Assembly: GCA_002205965.3 (NCBI GenBank)
Contig: NADL03000619.1
Span: 124,001 to 188,000, forward strand
Direction of reading: 5' to 3'
Origin: Kappaphycus alvarezii
Lineage: Eukaryota > Rhodophyta > Florideophyceae > Gigartinales > Solieriaceae
DNA length: 64,000 nt
Part shown: in pieces, positions 11,384-22,452 of the stretch
Layout: each line of letters opens with the position of its first letter
Position numbering within the stretch: the first letter of the stretch is position 1
The notes under the pieces: model-generated
Told to the model about the DNA's origin: nothing
Seen by the model: only the letters and a program-made list of their open reading frames with translations
Database searches by the model: none
Translations under genes and position numbers: made by a program

Positions 11384-11854
11384 ATGTCGGACTTGGCAAA
11401 AGCCGCGCAGCACCCCGTCAAGGAATCCCGTCCCAATGGCCAACACCGCACAGGGCCAGACACCAAGGCTATAGGGAGCACGGGAGAGACAGACTTGTTC
11501 GACGTTACATTCGTCAATCCACTTGCTCCCTCCAACACACGGGCCCGTTGCGTCAACCGTTTAACATCTCTGAAGGCCGCGAAAGCGTCAAAGTTCAGGA
11601 GGTATGAAGACTTTATCAGTACGCATGCCGGGTCTCGAGTGATCCCATTGCTGCTATCTACTGTAGGCCGAGGGCACCCGGACGCATCCGCGGTTCTGAC
11701 AGACGTATCTCGACACGTTGCCGTGCGAGCCATGGAGACCCTCGGGCGGGTTGGATGTGTTCTTACGCAAAGACGCGCTGCGACGACGGTTTCGTCCATC
11801 GCAGGATGTCTTACGGTTGGCCTCACACCAGCCCTGCGAGGCCATACCTTGTGA
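11384..11854 (+). pseudogene. LINE-type ORF C-terminal nuclease-like fragment
   Basis: A 156-residue plus-strand frame with FDVTFVNPLAPSNTRA, a helix AAKASKFRRYEDF and SRVIPLLLSTVGRGHPDAS. The D-V-T-x-x-N-P then K-x-x-K/R-Y-x-x-F layout resembles the nuclease-like domain at the end of some algal non-LTR retrotransposon polyproteins. The upstream RT region is missing and the ORF begins inside a different sequence, consistent with 5' truncation. The opposite-strand 294-codon frame over the same DNA is a shadow. Confidence 0.4.
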
Positions 11855-13545
11855 ATCGGCCTCATTTTCAGACTCTCTAATGCACAGACCTGTCCCCCCC
11901 CAAGTCTTTGGAAGATAGCCGTTCTGCATCCGTAATCAGTAAAGCACCCGAATTGTTGCCCCCACCATGTACATACAGTACAACATGTACAGTACAGTAT
12001 TACATGATACGCGTAAAGAGATGTACCGGATAGCAAGAACCTGTAAATGTAGTGAAAAGTTATAGCGCTACATGGATCACTCTGGAAAAGTAGTGATTTA
12101 TGTATCAGTCTGTGCGCCTCTTTGATTTTGTGCAGTGTAATTGTGCAGCGGCATTGTTTAATAGGGTGTTGCAAGAGAGTGGCGGGTGAGTCTGCTAGGC
12201 GCATGTTGCAGCGGGGTGTAAGGACAACAGGGATTACAGGTGTACAGGTGTACGCTGTAGTGCACTGTACTGTACATCAGTGTAATGAAAAAGCCGTACG
12301 GTGCATATAATTCAATGTTTCCATTTGACCTGACCTGATTGTAGAAGCAGACTAAAAACGGAACTGTACAGTACTGTATATTCATTGCAAATGCATGTGA
12401 AGTTTATTGGTTGTGCAATTGTTGCATATACAGCACTGTATGAATTGGTTTATGAGGTTGAGTGGCCGCCATGCTGCAGGTCAACGACTGGATTTTCTCG
12501 CCAAAGGAATGGCTGCATTGAAGAAATTTAGGTGGCTGTGAACAAGATGTTCACCCGAGGCAATAAAAAGATTATAGCCAGCGGTGTACTGTATTCCTTG
12601 ATTTGGTTTTGATTGGGTGATACTCGACACATTGACGGCATGAACAAGGAAAACTGTTCTGTACTGTACTGTACTGTACTGTATAACAGTGGCGTCCACA
12701 AAACGACCAACGCGGTTGGTGTTGGGGGCAAGCGGCGAGCGGGAGAAGGATTAAGGATGATAACAGAAAGTGCGAGGGGGGGATTATGTATACTGTACTG
12801 TCCTTGACTATTTCAGTGCAGTACTGCAAAGTACACTGTACTGTGCAACTCGAAATGGGCACTCAAAAAAAGATACCGCCAATGGTACCTACAGTACAGT
12901 ACAGTACAGTACTACAATATATTTCTCTGCCATCTGCACAAACTCGACGCGCCCATCCCGGCAACAAGGAACTACAATAAACTACTATGTTATGCTATGC
13001 TATACATACTGTACTGTACTGTATAGTACGTGGTCAACCGCAGTGGAAGGTTATATCAAACCATACTGTACAGTACAGTATACTGTACTACAGCAAACCA
13101 TTTTTCTAAAACGACTCTACCAGCCACTGCCTGAGAATCTATTCTGCAGTACAATATTCCCGAGATACATTTAGGCACGTGCCGAAAAAAAAAACAGACG
13201 CCTCGCCACACCTCACCATTTCGACACCGCCCGCCACCCGGCACCCCACCGTACAGCGTAACATCCAAAAAATAAACGACCCGCCACCCCCTCTATTCAA
13301 CGGCTCCAACCCGGGCCATTCATCTGCACCTCGCGACTACCGTACAGTACAGTACTGTACACCAATAATACTGTACTGCACATTGTACCGTTCACCCTCA
13401 TACCCCCGCCAATGCCCTCTCCCACTCGCACGACCCGTGACACCAGCCTCACCAACCCCATCAACCCTACTACTGTACTCATACTCCCCCACTCTACCCC
13501 TTCCCATCCCATCTCCCCTCCCTCCCTCCCCCCCATCCCCACACC
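11855..13545. other. non-coding region rich in (GTACT)n / (AGTAC)n motifs
   Basis: No gene is recognised. Pentanucleotide runs and their inverted forms recur, for example at about 11980-12000, 12366-12380, 12656-12682, 12888-12912, 13003-13026, 13062-13092 and 13341-13362. Because TACTG and CAGTA are complementary, adjacent runs form palindromes such as ACAGTACTGT. The region lies directly upstream of the pseudokinase gene. Confidence 0.6.
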
Positions 13546-14836
13546 ATGAAGCTCTTCTCCCGCACCCCGTCCCCAATCTCCCTCCCACCCCCCACCCCCC
13601 ACCAACCCCACCCCGCTCCCATCCACCATCTCAACGCCCTCCCCCTCCCCTTCTCTCCACTCAACCCGTCCCGCACTCCCGCCCCGTCGCCCGCGTCTAC
13701 GCCACGGTCCACCCCCATTCTTCGCCGGCTGGGCTCATATCCGACTCCCACACTCCCCACGTCGTCCGCATCTCCGCTTCTGCACCCTCTCCGGGCCCAC
13801 CTTACGTTACTCCGCATCCCCATCACAGGATATTCTCGCCGCTACCGTCTTGGTGTACCGTGCCGCCGTCAGTGTCGATGAGTTTCCGAGGTGTAAGATT
13901 GTGGTGCGTCCTGTGGGGGGGGGGAAGATTGTCCTGTATCCTGAGGGACGGAAGGATTTTGTCGAGTGGTATGGCGAACTTGTGCGTGCCAGTGGCAGAT
14001 GTTTGACCCATGTTTATCGTTTCAGGAATGATTTGAGGCAGGGCGGATTCGGCAGGATTAGCGTGGCGGAGGAGCGTGGAATGAATCATGTCGTTTGTGT
14101 CAAGGTCACTAGGAAACACCAGTGGGATTCCAGACATGTCGCTATGGCTCGAAAGGAGGCTATCGTACTGCTGGCAATGCCGCAACATGATAACTGTGTC
14201 GCCATCGTAGATATGTATGAAAGCGCCAGAACGTTATATCTGGTTACAGAGCACGGCGGTGGAAGGACTGTAGCAGAATGGGTTGCAGAGAGGGGCAGTG
14301 TATGCGAGGAGGATGTTGCCGCGGTTGTAGGAGCTGTGTTACGCGCCTTGACTCATTTACACCGTTGGGGTGTGGTGCATCGTATGGTATGTCCTGATAA
14401 TGTCGTCGTTGCAGAGGCGGGAAAGTGCGTGCGATTGTGGAATTTTGAAATGGCGATCAGTGGCATCGACTGCGACGAGGCAAAGGGTGTCGTGCATAGC
14501 ATGGGCTTGGAGGGACCGCTGGGACTTAGACATGCGGTTTATGTTGCGCCGGAAGTTGCGGGCGGTGCTGTGGGAGGTTACGAGCAGGATGTTTGGAGTG
14601 CGGGCATTCTGATGCATTACTTGTTAGTAGGTTGCACTCCGTTTGGAGCTGCCGCTGGTATCGACGCCGCGCTCGGAATGATCGGGGCTACTAGAGGAAG
14701 GCCATCGTTTTCGGGGCCGTTGTGGAGGGGTATTTCCAGTGGTGCAATGCATTTGTGTGCTAGTATGTTGCATGCGGACCCTGCTGAGAGGGTTAGCGCG
14801 GCCCATGCTCTGCACCATCCGTGGTTGAACGTGTAG
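13546..14836 (+). CDS. PH-domain protein with a kinase fold lacking catalytic residues (pseudokinase)
   Basis: From about 13710 one frame stays open to TAG 14834-14836. It begins with a PH-like domain (GWAHIRLPHSPRRP, LRFCTLSGPTLRY ... DFVEWYGELVRAS) and continues into a CAMK-like kinase fold. Numbering from codon 13850: a degenerate glycine loop LRQGGFGRISVA (62-73), VAIK-type Lys85, helix C Glu103, HRM in place of HRD (177-179), NFE in place of DFG (198-200), APE (233-235) and Asp247 in DVWSAG. Loss of both catalytic Asp residues predicts no phosphotransfer; a scaffold or regulatory role is inference. The best ATG (13546, context ACACCATGA) is in a different frame from the PH domain. A small intron or a miscounted C-run at 13575-13620 would reconcile them. 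Confidence 0.7.
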
Positions 14837-16096
14837 AAGTTTGCCGTGTTGCGACTGGAGGTGGACACTTTGGAACGTTGGTTGGGAACAGGTTGGGCAG
14901 AGGGCTGTATGCGCGCAGGCGGTAACTAGTGGGAAATGTTGCACTGTCACGTCGTAGGGGCGCAGTGTTTGTGAGAGTGGTGGCTGCAGCGCAGTGTGTG
15001 CAATAGGAGGCGGGTGCACGGAGGTTTGTACCTTGGGATGTAGAGTTTTGCGCGCGGGGGGTGAGGCGGATTGCGTGTGGTGGAGTTGACAGGTAAACCA
15101 AGTACCGTATGTGGCAGATTGAAGCTTTTCTTTTTTTTATATTGCCGTGTGATTTCGGTACTTTGCCGCTAGTGGTCTTTTAGCTTCGGGTGAATTCAGA
15201 TAGGGAAGAGACGTGTCCCAGGAGGCTCCGCCAACGTTTCCTAACGGCCAAGCCTTACCCGACTTGAGCAACGCACGCTGTGCCTGCGCATTCCCCTTCA
15301 CGGCGTGCACAGCACCGAATCTTCCCCAGCACTGGTCAAAAATTCATTATGTTTGTTAGCAATGGCTCACCACCTAAAAAACGTATAATAACAACAACTG
15401 TCCATAACGATTCCTACCGGCAGAAAACCACAGGCTTTCGTGACACTTTCAGATACATCACTAGGCGTTTGACGCTTTGAGCAAAATCCACGCTTGAGCG
15501 TAAATTTAGGTACCAGTCAGGGCGGCGAAATAAAAGAAAAAAAGATTGCAGCCTGCTGTCGCCGCAGCATAGCACCTGTGTAAGAATCGTGTGTTTTGCG
15601 AACAGCAACGATAAATACCATAGGCCCGTAACATAGCTTCATTGATGATACGCAAATCAGCAGTTTGTCAAAGAACATTGTAGTTTGTCAACTTTATTCC
15701 AAATAGGGTAACAGCGATAATGTCTGCCCACTATCTCCCAATCCACACAACTCCTGGCAACTACCACAAATCGTTCACATTTCCCCGCCAGTCAACTTTT
15801 CAAACGACTCTCCGTCTTTGGACAATTTCCTACCGACATTCCTCATGCCCTGCGCACAAGTTATTCGAAATACAGTCCACGGGATTCTCCCGCGCTCGCT
15901 TTCCCCATCAAGTGTTGGTTTTCCACACTACGCTCTCGTCACAAAACGCCACATGGTATCTACAAGCAACCACCACAGCACAAATCCCGCGTCTAAATCC
16001 ACCACATCACTACATAGCCCACCGATACTCTCCTACCTACGCATAAATCTGCCCCGATCACACCTAAAGCCCGTAATCGCCCAGCTTTTCCCGCAA
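14837..16096. other. intergenic region between convergent genes
   Basis: It separates the 3' ends of the pseudokinase gene (plus) and cyclin H (minus). Several frames of up to 130 codons exist on both strands, including 15720-16046, but none has recognisable domains. A T-rich tract lies at about 15128-15141. Nothing else is supported. Confidence 0.5.
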
Positions 16097-17149
16097 TCAA
16101 GTCGAGTCCATCTTCAACTTCTTCGCTTCAGTCTCTGTATCAACTGTTCCTTGCCCTAGCCCAAACATCGCATCCAACTTTCTCGTCATCTGCCTAGATC
16201 TCTCACCCTCTTCCGCATCTACTCGCTCTAGATCGGCATCCTCTGCCTCCTGTTTCAACCTCCTCGTCAAAAAGTTGTCCACATCACCGTACTCGCTTCT
16301 CTTTCGCTCCAACCCCATTACCACTTCCATTTCATCAACCCCAGCACGATCCTTAAGTTTCCTCATTTCCTCTACAGCCTCCGTCACTCTCCCTAGTCCA
16401 TCATCCGCCAAGTCGATGCCTCCGGCCGTCACAATTTCCAGCACTCCCTGAATTCCAATTCCCCCCATTCCGAGACATTCTGCAGCGACCACAATCGCCG
16501 CAATTGCCAATACTCCCGGCGTCTTTGAGAGACTCAAGTCCGATAACATGGCCCTCCTCTTTGTGACATACTCTGCCTTGTGGATCAACCTGCCCATAGC
16601 TTGATCATCCAAGCCAAACTTGCCCTTCATCAGCTCTGCCAACACGCCCATACAGCGAAACGGATGAAAGCAAACCAGGTGAAAGGACAAACTCTGCAAG
16701 AAATCGAGCTCAATTCCTAGCACTACTCCCACGGCAACCTTCCACATGTCGCCGTGCGGTCCCTTATTCATAAGCTCATCGACTCGTTGGACCAGTTCAT
16801 CGGCCGTAATGACGACCTCCTCTACCTTGCCAGCGACATACATGGATACACAAGCAATGACCGCGGGATTGAAATCCATGACGGAATGATCGACGTAAAA
16901 TCTCTTAAAGTAGCAGATGGAAGTGGCGGCTACTTTGGGGGGGAATTGGATCCGTTCCATAAAGTGAATGATGCGGCGCTCGTGAAAGCGACGGAGACGC
17001 GATTCCTCTTCTAGCGTGAGACATGCTTGGGGGGGGAGGTTAGAACGTAGAGAAAGGGCGGTGTTGTGGGCGGTAGCGCGACGGGCTGTAATCTTGGAGG
17101 GGCTTAGTAGCCAGTGAGTAGCTTGGGTAGAGTTGAAAAAATCCGACAT
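16097..17149 (-). CDS. CCNH: cyclin H, TFIIH/CDK-activating kinase subunit
   Basis: A single uninterrupted 350-codon frame, close to the usual cyclin H length. Cyclin H pairs with CDK7 and MAT1 in the CAK module of TFIIH, which phosphorylates CDKs and the RNA polymerase II C-terminal domain in the nucleus. The N-terminus FFNSTQATHWLLS matches the family-specific S-Q-x-x-H-W signature. Cyclin box one holds CYFKRFYVDHSVMDFNP (79-95) and YVAGKVEE (104-111). A second cyclin fold follows with FHLVCFHPFRCM. The tail is Lys/Glu-rich and helical. No intron is needed. It lies 446 bp downstream of the PTC7-type phosphatase on the same strand. The start at 17149 is chosen because the signature begins within its first residues. 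Confidence 0.9.
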   Translation of the reverse strand: MSDFFNSTQATHWLLSPSKITARRATAHNTALSLRSNLPPQACLTLEEESRLRRFHERRIIHFMERIQFPPKVAATSICYFKRFYVDHSVMDFNPAVIACVSMYVAGKVEEVVITADELVQRVDELMNKGPHGDMWKVAVGVVLGIELDFLQSLSFHLVCFHPFRCMGVLAELMKGKFGLDDQAMGRLIHKAEYVTKRRAMLSDLSLSKTPGVLAIAAIVVAAECLGMGGIGIQGVLEIVTAGGIDLADDGLGRVTEAVEEMRKLKDRAGVDEMEVVMGLERKRSEYGDVDNFLTRRLKQEAEDADLERVDAEEGERSRQMTRKLDAMFGLGQGTVDTETEAKKLKMDST

Positions 17150-17595
17150 GGTTAGTTGAAAGCGGGGAGAAGATAGCGGAATTCAAGTTCATTTCATGAC
17201 GGGGAATCAAGTGTTGGTCGTAGTGGCGGTTTGCAAGTGAATGTTTTTTCTCAAGAAGATCACAGACGTCGGCAGCGGCAGCGGAAAAGTAATGATTCAG
17301 AAGGAATCGCGTTGATCAGAGGAGAGCGGGGAGGAGGACTGGTATTCGCAGCTGCGAAAAGTTTGATTTTTGCATAACTTGCGCCATTGGCCCTTTAGTT
17401 ACAACTTATTTTTATGGTTGCAAAGGATGTGCTGGATCTATTTTGGAAATTCCAAAAATAATTCAATAAAAGAAACCCAGGCCGACTAAAGTATTTCAAA
17501 ATTTACAAATTGCTACTTCTGTACTGTACTGTAACCGTACGGTGCTGTAACGTACAGTACCACAAACTCGAGTCCAGTCGGCCACATGTACAGTA
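17150..17595. other. intergenic region between phosphatase 3' end and cyclin H start
   Basis: About 446 bp serving as cyclin H upstream DNA. No TATA box is evident. GTACTGTACTGTAACCGTAC and GTACAGTACC motifs lie at about 17520-17562, next to the stop of the phosphatase. Confidence 0.5.
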
Positions 17596-18699
17596 TCACT
17601 CGGCCGCTCCTGCAGATCCCTCCGCCTCTGGTATCGTGCTCAGTACGCCGTCGGCCTCCGGCTTGCCCTCCACCACCTTCAACACTACAACGGTAATATC
17701 ATCCGCCTTTCCCCCCTTCCACTCAACCCCCGCCTTTTCCGCCGCCTTCATAAACGGACTTTCAAACGTGTCATCTACCGCCCTCACACTTGCCAGATCT
17801 CCCAACGCCTCAGCCACCTCCATCAATTCCTTTCCTGCCAATCGATCCACCACCGTCACAATATCCCCGTCACTCACATTGTCGTACAACCCATCCGTCG
17901 CTACCACCAACATATCCCCCACTTTCATCCTTGTTTGCACATTCTGTCCCATCGCCAAACCATCCTCACTGTCCGTCCCCAGCTGATACGGGCAATTGAA
18001 AAAGTGCTGCTGCTCCTTTGTCCTCAACACCACCCGTCCCCCCCTCACAAGCCTTACCCCTGAATCCCCCAAATTAATTCCAAACAACCTCCCTCCCTCC
18101 TCCATCCCCACCACACACGCCGTACTCGCCCCAATCTCCTCATTCTCCAAACTAGCATCAATCGCCGCCTTGACCACACTTCCCGCCCCATACTCCCTCA
18201 CCTTATCCCTCGTCAATCCCGCCAATCTTTGACTATACATCCGTGGATCCACCCCCCTCGTCTCAAATGCCCCCGATACTCCGTCAAAAACCCCCGCCGC
18301 ATTGCCCTCAATGAAAAACGCATCCTCCCCCGTGTCCTTGTTGGGGTGTGCCAAGTATGTATACCCATACTCAAAAGTCAGTGACTTTTTATCCGCGGCC
18401 GACTGTTTCGACCATGGATTGCGAAACTTTGGCAGCGATATCATCGTCGGCGTTTCCGTGGAGCGGGCGCATGTCGATTTCAGAGCTTGCCCACGCGACG
18501 CGTGTGAGACTGGAACGGGAGTGGAGAACGCCGTGTGGCGTGCTTGTTGGAACGACATGGCAGATGCGGTGGGTATACGGCAAGGGGTGCTGTTGTCAAA
18601 GTTGGCACTTCGGCTGTCACCGAGAGTACTGAATGCTGAAAATTGCAGCAAGTCTTCACACTTGCTATCGAGTTTGGTATAATGTTTACGCGGGAGCAC
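17596..18699 (-). CDS. PTC7: PP2C-family Ser/Thr phosphatase, PTC7 type
   Basis: A single 367-codon frame with all PP2C metal-site motifs: HPNKDTGEDAFFI (118-130), GVFDGVSGA (136-144), NLGDSGVRL (209-217), VVATDGLYDNVSDGD (265-279) and KADDITVVVL (331-340). EQQHFFNCPYQLG (229-241) is typical of the PTC7/PPTC7 branch, which acts in mitochondria (coenzyme Q biosynthesis and mitophagy control in yeast and animals). The first ~95 residues are Ser/Thr/Arg-rich and acid-poor around residues 48-80, suggesting an organellar targeting peptide. Met48 (codon at 18558-18556) is an alternative start. No introns. Whether it acts in mitochondria or plastids cannot be told. Confidence 0.9.
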   Translation of the reverse strand: MLPRKHYTKLDSKCEDLLQFSAFSTLGDSRSANFDNSTPCRIPTASAMSFQQARHTAFSTPVPVSHASRGQALKSTCARSTETPTMISLPKFRNPWSKQSAADKKSLTFEYGYTYLAHPNKDTGEDAFFIEGNAAGVFDGVSGAFETRGVDPRMYSQRLAGLTRDKVREYGAGSVVKAAIDASLENEEIGASTACVVGMEEGGRLFGINLGDSGVRLVRGGRVVLRTKEQQHFFNCPYQLGTDSEDGLAMGQNVQTRMKVGDMLVVATDGLYDNVSDGDIVTVVDRLAGKELMEVAEALGDLASVRAVDDTFESPFMKAAEKAGVEWKGGKADDITVVVLKVVEGKPEADGVLSTIPEAEGSAGAAE

Positions 18700-19383
18700 C
18701 TCGCGATGTCATTGAGGAGAGTTTTACTCAGATTTAGCGACTGAATGGATGAGTGGTTCAGCGGCTCGCATTCGCTGGCCTCAAAACAGCAGATATTTTG
18801 AAGCTCCTGCCACGTGTACTGTATAGTCCTGTAATCATCTTTACTTCATGTTTTACAAAGGGCGTACAAGCCTAGTTGACAGTGTAAGCTAAGATAGTTG
18901 AAGTTTGTCGCTGCCCAGCTCCTAACATGCTTCTGGATACTCGGTACAGCCAGCACAATACTGTAGGGGGAAAAATTGGGTGTTTTAATGATTGAAAAAT
19001 AGGTTTGTCTATGTTCCAAAACGCATCAAATAATTGGTACAAGTGGTCGCCATGGGGGAACCAAGAAACGGAGTTAATCCGGATCAATTCTGTACGTACT
19101 GTAAAGTATTGTACACCGTGGGATCGGTTGTTAGAATTTGAAACTTACAGTAGAGGTACAGCAGCTTGCATCGACCGACAGTGAAAGCTACTGTCTACCT
19201 ACAGTAGAATTTCATTAGATACAGCTGCTACTGACACGAATTGTGTGGCTACGGTTCAAACTATTAGTTTGCTAGTTATTTCTGTTGTACTGTATGCTGT
19301 CAGTAGGTTCACAGCATACATACAAGAAAGAAGTTTAATGCGTTCAGTATCTACTGGGGACTGCGCACGTCCTAACTATACGG
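18700..19383. other. intergenic region, no gene recognised
   Basis: Upstream of the phosphatase. It contains scattered GTACTGTA-type motifs (about 18817, 19092 and 19283) and the 3' flank of the LINE fragment that follows. A tRNA-Leu-like stretch near 18740-18790 lacks a T-arm. Confidence 0.4.
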
Positions 19384-19659
19384 TTAAGATCTAACCGGGT
19401 GTACTTCGTCGTCCATGCGCATCGGGGCTCGTGACAGGATAGCTTCAGCGATGGATGACCAGAGGGTGCAACTCAGTCGCTGGTAGATACGGCGGCGGAT
19501 AACGCCAACTGTCGAGTGACACTTGGACGCGATCCGCGGAACTAACTCCTCGATAAATGCAATAGTTCCAGGGGAAGGGGCACCTAGGGAATCAAACGCC
19601 AGAGATCGAAACGTGAAGTTGGCGTGTAAGGCGCTGAAGATGGGCCAGTTGACATACAC
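19384..19659 (-). pseudogene. LINE-type ORF C-terminal fragment (copy 2)
   Basis: The minus-strand frame carries SLAFDSLGAPSPGTIAFIEE and LVPRIASK, matching copy 1 at 8372-8644 in sequence and orientation. The 3' flanks are also similar (for example CTAACCGGGTG). Upstream RT is absent. This repeated, tail-only pattern supports non-LTR retrotransposon debris. Confidence 0.4.
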
Positions 19660-21778
19660 CTCTGGTACGGTACTCTTTGGGTATAAAAAAGGGGTGGTAC
19701 CGCACTTCCCCCGGCACCACCACCACCAACAACAACAACATCATCAAGCAAAACACCCGAACGAAACTCCTCACGTGCTGTACTTATCTTACCGCAAATA
19801 CCTGCGGGTAAACCGTTAGTGCCCCCCTCACCCAAAGCACCAGAGGAGCGCATGAAGAGAAGCACCTCCGCGTCCCACCTTCGCTTCAACCAAGGGCGAA
19901 ACTACATCGGTCACACCCCAAGGTTGAGTCACTGTAATGGGGTAGGTAAATATTTTCAAAATTTTGAAAGCAGCGCCATTTCCTGACGTAGGGCTATATT
20001 TCTAATGCTAAAGCTGTCTTTATGCGACGCAACTCGCCTCGAGAGTGCGAGAAATAGGCTCAAGCCCTTACGCTGTAAAACCTAGTCATTACAGTGCCGC
20101 AGGTCAGGCCAGACGGTATTATGAGTACCCTACCGCCCGTTGCATCCGTCAGCCCACACTACGACAATTTTTATCCTTCACCAGTAAAACATCCGCTTCC
20201 TACATGGTAGCATCGATCTTATCCCGGATCAAGCGTCTTGCCGCGTTAGCAACTCCCATTCCATCTCCAGGGTACAAAGTCGAAGCATAAAGCCTCCTCG
20301 CTGACGCTATCTACATCCTTTCTTCCTCCATCACTTGATCATCTTCCACACTGATCACCCACAAACTATGCTCTTTCCGCTTTTCCATTTCATCGTCGTC
20401 AAAGGTTACCTGTCAAAATAATCTCTCGTACACTTCTCCAGAGTCTCCGGTTACACCTGCCAGAGTCCCTTATCCGGCTCAAGCGCAACTCATCGATAGT
20501 AATACCAAGTTTCTCAAACGTCCCCAAACACTTCAACCTGAAGAACCGTGGCCCTGCTTTATGGATGGTATAACTATTATCAACCTTTCGCAATGTATAT
20601 TCAGCCCTACACTAAATCCAACAGGAATCCCGGACTGGCTAGCAAACAATCACAAAGAAGACTTTCGGACATTTCAGGACACAGAAAAATTATCGAAAAA
20701 TTTCCATTTCTTGACACGATAGACAATACTCATCAACACTGTGAAACCGGAAACTTCACAGATGCAGCACGCAGCAAGCTGGATTACAAAATCAAAATCA
20801 AACCTTGACGCTTCTCTCTGAACACCGCAACAGGAATGCAGACAATTCGCGGAAGCTGCTGAACTTCCATGCATCCCGAAACTAGCACTCCCGGCTCCTG
20901 TAATCCCGAACCAAGCCATTTCTGTGGACTTTATGCCACAAAAAATCTTCTTCTACTTCGTGAAATTTCTCGCCATGCGGTACTACGGACACAACTTTCT
21001 AAAGCTACAATACCTCCATAACAACTCTACGGAATAGCTTTCCTGACCTATTTCTACCTTTGGATCTCAAACTTCGACGCACCGCCCTCTGCGTTGTTGA
21101 CCACGGATCAAATCTCGTTAGCGCATATATGGCGGAAAACCTCCGATCTCTGGAAGCATAGCTATGTCTCATTCCGACGAAATCCACGGGGTCTATCGGA
21201 TCCAACGAAAGACTCTTCAGATTTCTACACACGGGCATCGACAATGAGGTATAAAACCGTTAGGGTTAACTTCTCTCTTACCTAGCAGAAGTCTCCGTTC
21301 GGAAAAGTGAAGGACCTCGGTAGATTGGTATAACGTTAGGTAGGTCTGCAACCAGCGAGGGACCACCGAACAGAATAACAAGGGAAACACAAGACAGAGG
21401 CTGGCTCACTCTCGGGACGAGCTAACCGTGCCGCGGTTGGAGAAATACGCGGAGACAGTGAAAGCGCGATACAGGCCAGAAGGGGACTAGTAAAACAAGG
21501 AGTAACCGAGCGGGAGAGGAAAAGATCAAAGTAAAACAGGGAACTCCAAGGTGGAAGGGTGCTTACCTCTTTACTTGACGGGCAAAGTAAAGGAGATCAC
21601 AGTTAAATATCTTTGAAGTCCGTACGGAGTCCAAGTGGAGCTAGTCTAGTACTAGACCCTAATGGTCCTGTGCATACAGGTGTCAATTTCTACTAATTGT
21701 CATACGCATTACTAAACTATACCCTACTGTACTCTCCACAGTCCTGTAATTACCTTACGGATTCCTCACCCCGGTGCG
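19660..21778. other. long stretch without recognisable genes
   Basis: Frames of up to 101 codons exist but show no known domain. At about 20440-20810 the plus strand reads loosely coding-like sequence with broken frames (for example IPDWLANNHKEDFRTFQD), which may be a decayed gag or host exon. I cannot assign it. Confidence 0.35.
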
Positions 21779-22039
21779 GTGTACACTGCTGTACATCCTC
21801 ACCTTTGCCACGTGGTCGCCGAGCTGGTCAACGCGTGCATCGCTAAACAACCGAACGGCCGGGTGATCCTCCCTCGGATCATTATAAATTCAGCCAGCCC
21901 CCTTACCGTGCGGTCACTTCACTCACTTTACCACAATGTGGCGTCCGAGGACAACGATGCGGACACGCTTTCCAAACCGCTCGGACCTACTGTGCTCGGT
22001 CGCATCTTCGTGAGGACTGTACTTGGAGGAGCCACCTAG
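21779..22039 (+). pseudogene. small copia RNase H C-terminal scrap
   Basis: The frame ends with VASEDNDADTLSKPLGPTVL, which matches the copia RNase H terminus where a DN-x-AD-x-x-T/S-KPL motif is diagnostic. Upstream residues do not align to RNase H, so only about 40 residues are supported. It is not adjacent to other copia domains. Confidence 0.4.
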
Positions 22040-22296
22040 GAAGAGTGTTGATGGATGGTCGGTAACCCCTTTGTCCGAGGTCGGGCACCGTGCATGGCTC
22101 ATAGATTGGGTCGAAACCAAACCCTCCGGAAACGGCATCTAATTGGCTGCTCAAACCGCCTCCTTTCCTATGAATGGCCAACAAGTGTTGTAGTATCACG
22201 GGCACATGTAGGAGGATTGGCCAAGTGGAGCAATCTGAATGGACCACGTGGATCCACACGGTGGTGGACTTGCGGAGGTTTGAAATGGTGTTCATT

Positions 22297-22452
22297 GCGG
22301 TGTGTTATGTGGAACTATAGACTGAAAACTATACTGCACTGTGATATGCTGTGGGATGTGACAGACAGTTAACACTGCGTTTTGTTACGTGGACCTATAC
22401 ACGTGGAACTATACTGCACTGTGGTATGCTGTGGGATGTGATAGACAATGTT
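22297..22452 (+). repeat. two-copy tandem repeat of about 75 bp
   Basis: Two units share GAACTATACTGCACTGTG followed by ATATGCTGTGGGATGTGA or GTATGCTGTGGGATGTGA, with TTATGTGG/TTACGTGG upstream of each. No coding role is apparent. Confidence 0.6.

Noticed and set aside
11320-12204. 294-codon minus-strand ORF
   Set aside because: It overlaps the plus-strand LINE-like frame, has no recognisable domains, unusual Cys/Arg-rich composition, and runs into non-coding GTAC-repeat DNA; a shadow frame is more likely.
13179-14006. 275-codon proline-rich plus-strand ORF
   Set aside because: It runs through C-rich low-complexity DNA and GTAC repeats in a frame different from the PH/kinase domain; lack of stops is explained by base composition.
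15720-16159. plus-strand frames downstream of cyclin H
   Set aside because: Overlapping frames with no domain and compositionally biased (Thr/His/Pro); placed in the 3' flank of cyclin H. Not supported as genes.
18736-18800. possible tRNA (GAGTGGTTCAGCGGC ... CTCAAAAC)
   Set aside because: D-arm-like sequence and a leucine-type anticodon loop can be seen, but the anticodon stem has a mismatch and there is no T-arm or B box.
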